Part shown: positions 57,927-64,000 of the stretch, in pieces | Layout of the letters: each line of letters opens with the position of its first letter | Position numbering within the stretch: position 1 is the stretch's first letter | Source of the DNA: Odobenus rosmarus divergens | Taxonomy: Eukaryota > Chordata > Mammalia > Carnivora > Odobenidae | Assembly (NCBI RefSeq): GCF_000321225.1 | Contig: NW_004450303.1 | Location: 1,075,716-1,139,715 of the forward strand | DNA: 64,000 nucleotides | Direction: 5' to 3' | Program-made: the position numbers and the translations under genes | The notes under the pieces: model-generated | Told to the model about the DNA's origin: nothing | Seen by the model: the letters and a program-made list of their open reading frames with translations, nothing else | The model's database searches: none

Positions 57927-58137
57927 AGCTTCTCATTAACTTGGTTCTTACTCCGTCTTTTAGTCACTTAAACAGTACTTGTCCCCCTTTAAGAATTGGA
58001 GAAAACTCTAAACAAGCATAGCGTTCAGGAAAACCTCTATAAATAATACAGAATGAATATATATTCTAAATGACAGTGGGTTTTAATAGGAAACACTATA
58101 GTTTAGGAATAGTCCTAAGAGACATAATGTGTATCAT
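57927..58137 (+). repeat. Inverted repeat, arm 1
   Basis: Pairs with 58797-59003 on the opposite strand. The core 57991-58067 (77 bp) matches the reverse complement of 58865-58941 with two mismatches (58022 and 58060 by my alignment). The flanking 60-70 bp on each side match at about 78 percent by eye. This arm sits inside an L2, as an apparent insertion at 57919-58172 bounded by GTAAG. I do not recognise the family. Confidence 0.9.
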
Positions 58138-58574
58138 GTGCTTACTTATCAGCTAGTGTCTCCTGAGTTTTGGTAAGCATTTTGATTTCAATCTAAGTGT
58201 AACGAATTAATTCACTAAACGGTTGTAAGTGAAAAGTGCAGGATTTGAGTTACGTTTTGAAAAGCCTACTTTGGATCTTTGTGGAGAATGGATTCTAGAA
58301 GAACAGGGAACCCTGGGGGACCAAGTAAGGATGCTTTTTGTCATTGTCAGGAGAGACAATGAAAGCAATGGACGGTTGGTAGTGCCCGTTTCTGAACGAG
58401 CAAGTGGAAATTGACTCCAGCAAGTAGAGGAAGCTTCCAGAATTCTGTTTGGAAATGTTAAATTTTAATCACAATTTGGGCAATCTTTTCTGAAGAGGGT
58501 GAGCATTTGCTTCCCTTTCCTAAATAAAATTTTGGCAGAGCCAAGACAACACCTCTTTCCAAGAAGCTGGTGGT

Positions 58575-58790
58575 GTAGTTGTTAAAACCAGGTCTGGAGC
58601 CAGACTAAGAACATATAAACTCTGGCTCTGCCTGTTACTAGCTGTGTGCCCTGGAACTTACTGACTTATTGAATTTTCTGTGCTTAGTTTCTTCATATAA
58701 AAAGAGGATAGTAATTGTGTCCTGTCTAACGGAGTTTTAGAGATTAAATAAATTAATTAATGTAAGCCCTTAAAATAGGGCCAGGCACAT
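58575..58790 (+). mobile_element. MIR SINE, sense, between the inverted-repeat arms
   Basis: TAGTTGTTAAAACCAGGTCT, GGAGCCAGACTAAGAACA, CTCTGGCTCTGCCTGTTACT, AGCTGTGTGCCCTGG and GGGCCAGGCACAT give nearly the full MIR. Its 3' end abuts arm 2. Confidence 0.9.
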
Positions 58791-58796
58791 TTTTGT

Positions 58797-59003
58797 GTGA
58801 TACAAAATTAAGTTTCTTAGAACTATTCCTAAGCCACAGTACTTTCTATTAACATCCAATCATTAGAATATGTATTCATTCTGTATTATTTATAGAGGTT
58901 TTCCTGAACCCTATGCTTGTTTAGAGTTTTCTCCAATTCTTAACGGGGACAATCACCATTTAAGTGAATAAAAGAGTGAGAAACTAAGTATTAATGGGAG
59001 GCT
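58797..59003 (-). repeat. Inverted repeat, arm 2
   Basis: Reverse-complement partner of 57927-58137. It begins directly after the MIR and ends near GGGAGGCT. No target duplication was evident around this copy. Confidence 0.9.
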
Positions 59004-59346
59004 ATAATTGATTGAATTATGATATTTTAGTTCTTTGTGCAATTCCTGTTGATATCATTTGGTTGTCATGCTGGAGCTCAAGAGCACTACAGAGTAGGAC
59101 CCCTGACCTGTACATGTTAGATGTTGGACTATCATTGGAGATTGACCTTAAATGATACTGTTCAGTTTTCCCCAGTAAATTTAAGGTTATGGAAAGTATC
59201 CTTTTGTACTTGTTTTCTACTTTCTTTCCATTTTCAATTAATTTAGTAAATCAATCATTGCTCTAAATATAAAATCATAGAATCATATAGCAGAACTGGA
59301 ATTTCTGGAGTGCAAAAGAAATTGATATATAACCAATGAAATAACT
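59004..59346. other. Single-copy AT-rich DNA, no gene seen
   Basis: Nothing recognised. Confidence 0.5.
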
Positions 59347-59363
59347 AAAAATACTGAGTTCCT

Positions 59364-59564
59364 GGGGCACCTGGGTGGCTCAGTTGATTAAGCATCTGCC
59401 TTCGGCTCAGGTCATGATCCCAGGGTCCTGGGATCAAGCCCCACATCGGGCTCCCTGCTCGGCAGGAAGCCTGCTTCTCCCTCTCACACTCCCCCTGCTT
59501 GTGTTCCCTCTCTCTCTCAAATAAATAAATATTTTAATAAAAATAAAATAAAACAAAATAAAAT
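59364..59564 (+). mobile_element. CAN SINE, sense
   Basis: Head GGGGCACCTGGGTGGCTCAG, tail of AATAAA/AAAAT units. A 17-bp target duplication with three mismatches (59347-59363 and 59565-59581) suggests an older insertion than the perfect ones. Confidence 0.95.
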
Positions 59565-59581
59565 AAAAATACCAATTTCCT

Positions 59582-61344
59582 AAAGCATAACTAAATGAAA
59601 CAAAATCATTTCATTATGAACCTGGAAACATTACAAAAATATGACTAAACTTCAAGAAATATCTGAATTTCAACAGACCCTCACCTGCTGAAGGGCCTTC
59701 TCACATTTGCACCATTTGGTATTTTTTTAAAGAACATTAGTGAAAATTGTGATGGTATTCTGTTTATACTCCACAAAGCTGGGAGGCATTGTGAATTATT
59801 TCACCCCTAAGACCATAAAACACAATTATATTTAAAAAAATATTTTATAGGTGAGAACATAGAGTGTCCCTCATGACTGCTTTGACAGAAATATTGGTTT
59901 CAGAACAAGAAAAATTTGCCTCTTCTTGGTTTGGCCAGACTCTACCTGGACATCACAGATGAGAATGGTTGTTAATACATGCAGACTGACAAGGATGATG
60001 AAGTCTCTGGTAATCACGTCTGTGTGAAAAACTGAAGAACCATTAACTTCCAATAATTAGATGACTTTTATAAGTAGAAGAAAAGATTTATTCTTTTTAG
60101 CTTTGTGTGAAAATTACAGGAAGACACAAAAAGTTTTTTCAAGCATAAATAATTGCTCAAAATATGTGAGAAACAGACAACAGAAATTTCTTAAGTTCTT
60201 TTTTCCTGTTCTTTTTATTTTATTTTATTTTTCTTGGTTCTACTGTCTATTCTAGAAAAAACGCTGTTACAAGGATGTCTAGTTACCAAGGAGAAAATTT
60301 GGTCAAGTTGTTATTAAAGTGATTTCATTTTTTATATGATTACATGTCTCAAAATTCACAAATAATCTCATAATCTTAAATGTTGCAAAATTTCAAAGAT
60401 AAATTTTGTCCAGTCTCTCATGGTGAGATGTTTCAGCTTTCTAGAAATTACCCATTGCAAGCTCAGAATATATAGGTGGTACCTAAATCCACTGGGAGAT
60501 AGATCTTAATGAGTCCCCCCAAAAACATCAATGTAATATAATCTAAGAGATCCCATTTGAAAATTTACACATTCTGACTATCTTCCTAAAGAGGGAGAAC
60601 CCAGGGTCATTGGTCAAAAAAAAAAAAAAAGAAGTAGTTCTGGAAGAGGAGACATTTAAAAAATAATAACAGACTTTACTTATTTTAACGTTACATTTTA
60701 TTGAATCATAGCAACTATATACACACAAGGAAAAACAAAGACAAACTGACATCAACCTCCAGTGTTTTAACTGATGACCATAAATGTAATTTAATGAAAT
60801 AAACATACTTCTTTCTCTCTCTCTCTCTCTCTCTCAACGTGGGCATGATAGCATAGGATCACAATAAGGAATTCTATTAGTAAGACTGTTTCATTTACTT
60901 ATTCACAGGCTTAATAATTAAGGGATAGAACCTGCTGGTTTAATTTTCATTTTATTCAAATTTATATTTGCCCTTCCGCAAATTCACTTTGCTGAATGGA
61001 TTTCTATTTCCCGGTCAAGCTGGCAAAAAGGTTCGTTGGTACATTAAAATGTTAAATGGTATCAAGACAAGTAAGTAAATAAAAATAATTAAAATGAATA
61101 GTTTATCATCATCTAAATGCAAACTAGTACAACGCAGAGAAAGCCAATGCCATCTTTTCCCATTATTCACTTCACAGCCATTAATTATGCCAACATACAT
61201 CACAGTAAAGAATGAGAAATTTTGACAACAGTGCCATGAATTGAAAAGACAAGTATGCACTTCAGCGAATGGATAGATTTAATAGTATAAAAAGTATAAG
61301 TATTGTTAAAATTCCAAAATTAATGCTAAAAAGACTTACGGTCA
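59582..61344. other. Single-copy AT-rich DNA, no gene seen
   Basis: Contains a TTTTA run at 60213-60233, poly-A at 60618-60631 and a TC microsatellite (below). Frames at 60061-60255, 60543-60806 and 61015-61260 have no domain. Confidence 0.5.
60810..60834 (+). repeat. TC dinucleotide microsatellite
   Basis: About 11 uninterrupted TC units without an adjoining SINE head. Confidence 0.92.
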
Positions 61345-62300
61345 TTTTAAAAACAAACTTTATGTTTATAACAGCTTTAGATTTGCAGAAATATCGCAGA
61401 GAGTACACAGAGTTCTCATAATCCCAGAACAGTTTCTCTTATTACTAACATCTTGCATTAGCGGGATTCATTTATTACAATTAGTGAAACAATATCAATA
61501 TATTTTTATTAACTAAAGTCCATACTGTATTAATATTTACTTAATTTTTTACCTAATAGCTATTTTCTGTGCCAGCATGCATTCTAGAGTACCACATTAT
61601 ATTTAGTCAGCCTGTCTCCTTATGCACCTTCTGGCTGTGACAGTTTATCATACTTTACTTGTTATTATTGATGACCTTTAGAGTTTTGAGAAGTACTGGT
61701 TAGGTATTTTGTAAAATGGCCCTCTATTGGGAACTGTCTGCTGTTTATCTCATAATTAAACTAAGGTTATGGATTTTAGGGAGGAGGATCATTGAGGTAA
61801 AGTGCCATGTTCATGACATCATATCAAGGTACAAAATACCACTATTTTTCAATACCACATTTGATATGACCACCTATCAATACCACAATTGATATGACTC
61901 ATCACTATCAATGTTCGGTGACCTTGATCATCTGGCTAAAACCATGTTTGTCAGCTTTCTCCCACTGTGAAATTCTTATGGCCAACCCTAACCCCTTCAC
62001 ACTGTACTCCTTGGAGCAAAGTCACTATGCCAACACTTAAGGAGTGGCGAGATATGTTCCACCTCCTTGAGGGTGGGAAATCTATACAAATAATTTGGAA
62101 ATCTTCTACACAGAATATTTGTCTCTTTCTACCTTATGTACTTATTCAGTAATTTATTTATATCAGTATGGTCTTGTGGACATTTAATGAATACACTGTG
62201 TTCTAATCTAATACTATCTTCTTTACTTTCTGTTCACATGTTTTAACTTGGCTGTTTGGGAAGAGTTGCAGTTGGTTCTTGCATCCCTTTGAATTATCTA
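61345..62300 (-). mobile_element. L1M 3' UTR, antisense, long
   Basis: A long ordered match to an old L1M 3' UTR: AACAGCTTTAGATTTGCAGA, TATCGCAGAGAGTACACAGA, ATTAACTAAAGTCCATACTG, GGCTGTGACAGTTTATCATA, AGTTTTGAGAAGTACTGGTT, TAAAGTGCCATGTTCATGAC, GACCTTGATCATCTGGCTAA, CACTTAAGGAGTGGCGAGAT and CCACCTCCTTGAGGGTGGG. Non-coding. The forward frame at 61967-62152 inside is chance. Confidence 0.88.
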
Positions 62301-62429
62301 CATTGTGTGGGTATTTGTTGTTAATTTTTGTTTCTTTGTTTAACTGGTCAGTTGGTTTGCCTATTAATTAATTAATTATATTTTTATTCACTCATTCACT
62401 TATTTATTTATATGCATTATCTTTTAGGA

Positions 62430-63115
62430 TAGTTTAAATCTGCAGCAAAATTGATAGGAAGGTACAAAGATTTCCCCCTCACAGTCTGTCATTTAATTGG
62501 TGTATTTATTTACCATGTTTGTTTTCTGTCTGTTGCAGTAATTTTCCATTCCCCTTCTACCTTCTCTAGTTTTGATTATTTAATATAATTTCAATTTATT
62601 TCCTGTGTTAGATATCAGGTCTACTTCTTTTTTTTTAAGATTTTATTTATTTATTTGATACAGAGAGAGAGAGCACAAGTAGGCAGAGTGGCAGGCAGAG
62701 GGAAAAGGAGAAGCAGGCTCTCCACTGAGCAGGGAGCCCAATGTGGGGCTTGATCCCAGGACCCAGGGACCATGACCCTAGCCAAAGGCAGCTGCTTAAC
62801 TGACTGAGCCACCCAGGCACCCCGAGGTCTACTTCTATTAAAATTTTTATTAGTTGTCCTGGAGTTTACATTATTAATTTTTAAGTAAACTTTGTCCACT
62901 GTTAAATAATGGTATACTGCTTTGTATGTACTTCAGGATTCTTATAATGAACTACTCTCAATTCTTCCCTCCATTCCCTTATAATATGGCTATCATTTGT
63001 TTCACATCCATATGCTATATTTATCCAATACATTACTATTAATATTTTAAATAAACCATTAATTCTTGGAAAAATTAAAAATAAGAAAAACAATTTTAAC
63101 CTAATTTATTCCTGC
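62430..63115 (-). mobile_element. Second L1M 3' UTR, antisense, split by a SINE
   Basis: TTAAATCTGCAGCAAAATTG, GGAAGGTACAAAGATTTCCC, then after the SINE TTAGTTGTCCTGGAGTTTAC and ACTTCAGGATTCTTATAATG, which resemble antisense L1M 3' UTR. Confidence 0.65.
62629..62824 (-). mobile_element. CAN SINE, antisense
   Basis: TTTTTTTTAAGATTTTATTT start, CTGACTGAGCCACCCAGGCA end. Perfect target duplication AGGTCTACTTCT at 62617-62628 and 62825-62836. Confidence 0.97.
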
Positions 63116-63149
63116 TCTGATGTTCTTCTTTCCTTTATACAAATTCGAG

Positions 63150-64000
63150 TTTCTTTTTTTTCTTGAAATTTTATTATTGTTATGTTAATCACCATACATT
63201 ACATCATTAGTTTTTGATGTAGTGTTCCATGATTCACTGTTTGTGCATAACACCTAGTGCTCCATGCAGAACGTGCCCTCTTTAATACCCATCACCAGGC
63301 TAACCCATTCCTCCACACCGCTCCCCTCTAGAACCCTCAGTTTGTTTTTCAGAGTCCATCGTCTCTCATGGTTTGTCTCTCCCTCCGATTTACTCCCCTT
63401 CGTTCTTTCCCTCCTGCTATCTTCTTCTTCCCTTTTTTTTCTTAACATATATTGCATTATTTGTTTCAGAGGTACAGATCTGTGATTCAACAGTCTTGCA
63501 CAATTCACAGCGCTCACCATAGCACATACCCTCCCCACTGTCTGTTACCCAGCCACCCCATCCCTCCCACCGCCCACCACTCCAGTAGCCCTCAGTGTGC
63601 TTCCTGATATTAAGAATTCCTCATATCAGTGAGGTCATATGATACATGTCTTTCTCTGATTGACTTATTTCACTCAGCATAACATCCTCCAGTTCCATCC
63701 ATGTCATTGCAAATGGCAAGATCTCATTCCTTTTGATGGCTGCATAATACTCCATTGTATATATACACCACATCTTCTTTATCCATTTATCTGTCGATGG
63801 ACATCTTGGCTCTTTCCACAGTTTGGTTATTGTGGACATTGCTGCTTTAATGTTGGGGTGCACGTGCCCCTTCGGAGCCCTACATTTGTACTTTTGGGGT
63901 AAATACCCAGTAGTGCAATTGCTGGATCGTAGGGTAGCTCTATTTTCAACTTTTTGAGGACCCTCCATACTGTTTTCCAGAATGGTTGCACCAGCTTGCA
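63150..64000 (-). mobile_element. Young carnivore L1, antisense, runs off the window
   Basis: T-rich start, ATTACATCATTAGTTTTTGA, GTGCCCTCTTTAATACCCAT, GGTTTGTCTCTCCCTCCGAT (3' UTR), a second T-run near 63430, then antisense ORF2 from about 63600. The minus-strand reading at 63621-63900 shows the ORF2 C-terminal phrases AAMSTITKLWKEPRCPSTD and YTMEYYAAIKRNEILPF. Upstream residues fall in another frame, so at least one frameshift breaks ORF2. The 5' end lies beyond 64000. Confidence 0.93.

Larger units (their letters stand above)
57500..58420 (-). mobile_element. L2 LINE, antisense, interrupted by a SINE and by inverted-repeat arm 1
   Basis: Three L2 segments lie in order: GTGACATTTGAAGTGAGACC (57590), then after the SINE CAGGCAGAGGGAAGAGCTCA and CTTGTAGGGTCATGTAAG (to 57918), then from 58173 GTAAGCATTTTGATTTC, GAGTTACGTTTTGAAAAGCC and TTTGTGGAGAATGGATTC. 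About 250 bp of foreign sequence separates the last two. Confidence 0.78.

Noticed and set aside
1327..62824. tRNA genes suggested by the SINE heads
   Set aside because: All 18 heads are the tRNA-derived part of CAN SINEs, with SINE tails and target duplications. They are not functional tRNA genes.

Overview
The window is gene-poor, AT-rich nuclear DNA of a carnivoran mammal. I found no protein-coding exon, RNA gene or CpG-island promoter that I can defend. It is best read as intergenic or deep intronic sequence. The host assignment rests on 18 tRNA-derived CAN SINEs (head CCTGGGTGGCTCAG, a TC-rich middle, an AATAAATAAA-rich tail). Their head matches the arctoid caniform type (bears, panda, pinnipeds, mustelids) better than the dog SINEC_Cf or cat types as I remember them. 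Young L1 3' ends of the carnivore kind (1.00-6.12, 35.75-36.39, 41.06-41.33 and 63.15-64.00 kb) agree with this. The exact species is not determinable by eye.

Layout: 1-9.9 kb is unique DNA with a SINE, a MIR, old L2 pieces and a nested stack at 4.4-6.1 kb: an old L1, a SINE inside its 3' end, and a younger 5'-inverted L1 inserted at its tail. 9.9-16.5 kb holds an antisense L1M of about 2 kb broken by three SINEs, two of them joined tail to tail, plus a MER5-type DNA transposon relic. 16.5-22.3 kb is mostly single-copy. 22.3-24.9 kb is a long antisense L2 with decayed reverse-transcriptase coding. 24.9-31.5 kb is mostly single-copy with microsatellites. 31.7-36.4 kb is repeat-dense: an endogenous-retrovirus-type LTR, a MIR, a MaLR-type LTR, L1M, L2 and a young L1. 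36.4-44.8 kb has a duplicated MIR-like block, a GC-rich patch that may be a retrocopy, and two L1s. 44.8-56.3 kb is L2, MIR and SINE debris with two SINEs in tandem at one target site. 56.4-59.6 kb holds the most unusual structure: two arms of about 210 bp in inverted orientation, 659 bp apart, sharing a 77-bp core with only two mismatches. 59.6-64 kb ends in L1M 3' UTRs and a young antisense L1 running off the edge.

No set of genes works together here, and I did not find an undescribed biological system. The observations worth checking are the inverted repeat at 57.9-59.0 kb, several local duplications hidden inside old repeats, unusual retrotransposon insertion structures, and a few single-copy blocks that look like candidate conserved regulatory elements (notably a homeodomain-type site cluster at 52.9 kb). 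Family names come from remembered consensus features, not from a database search.
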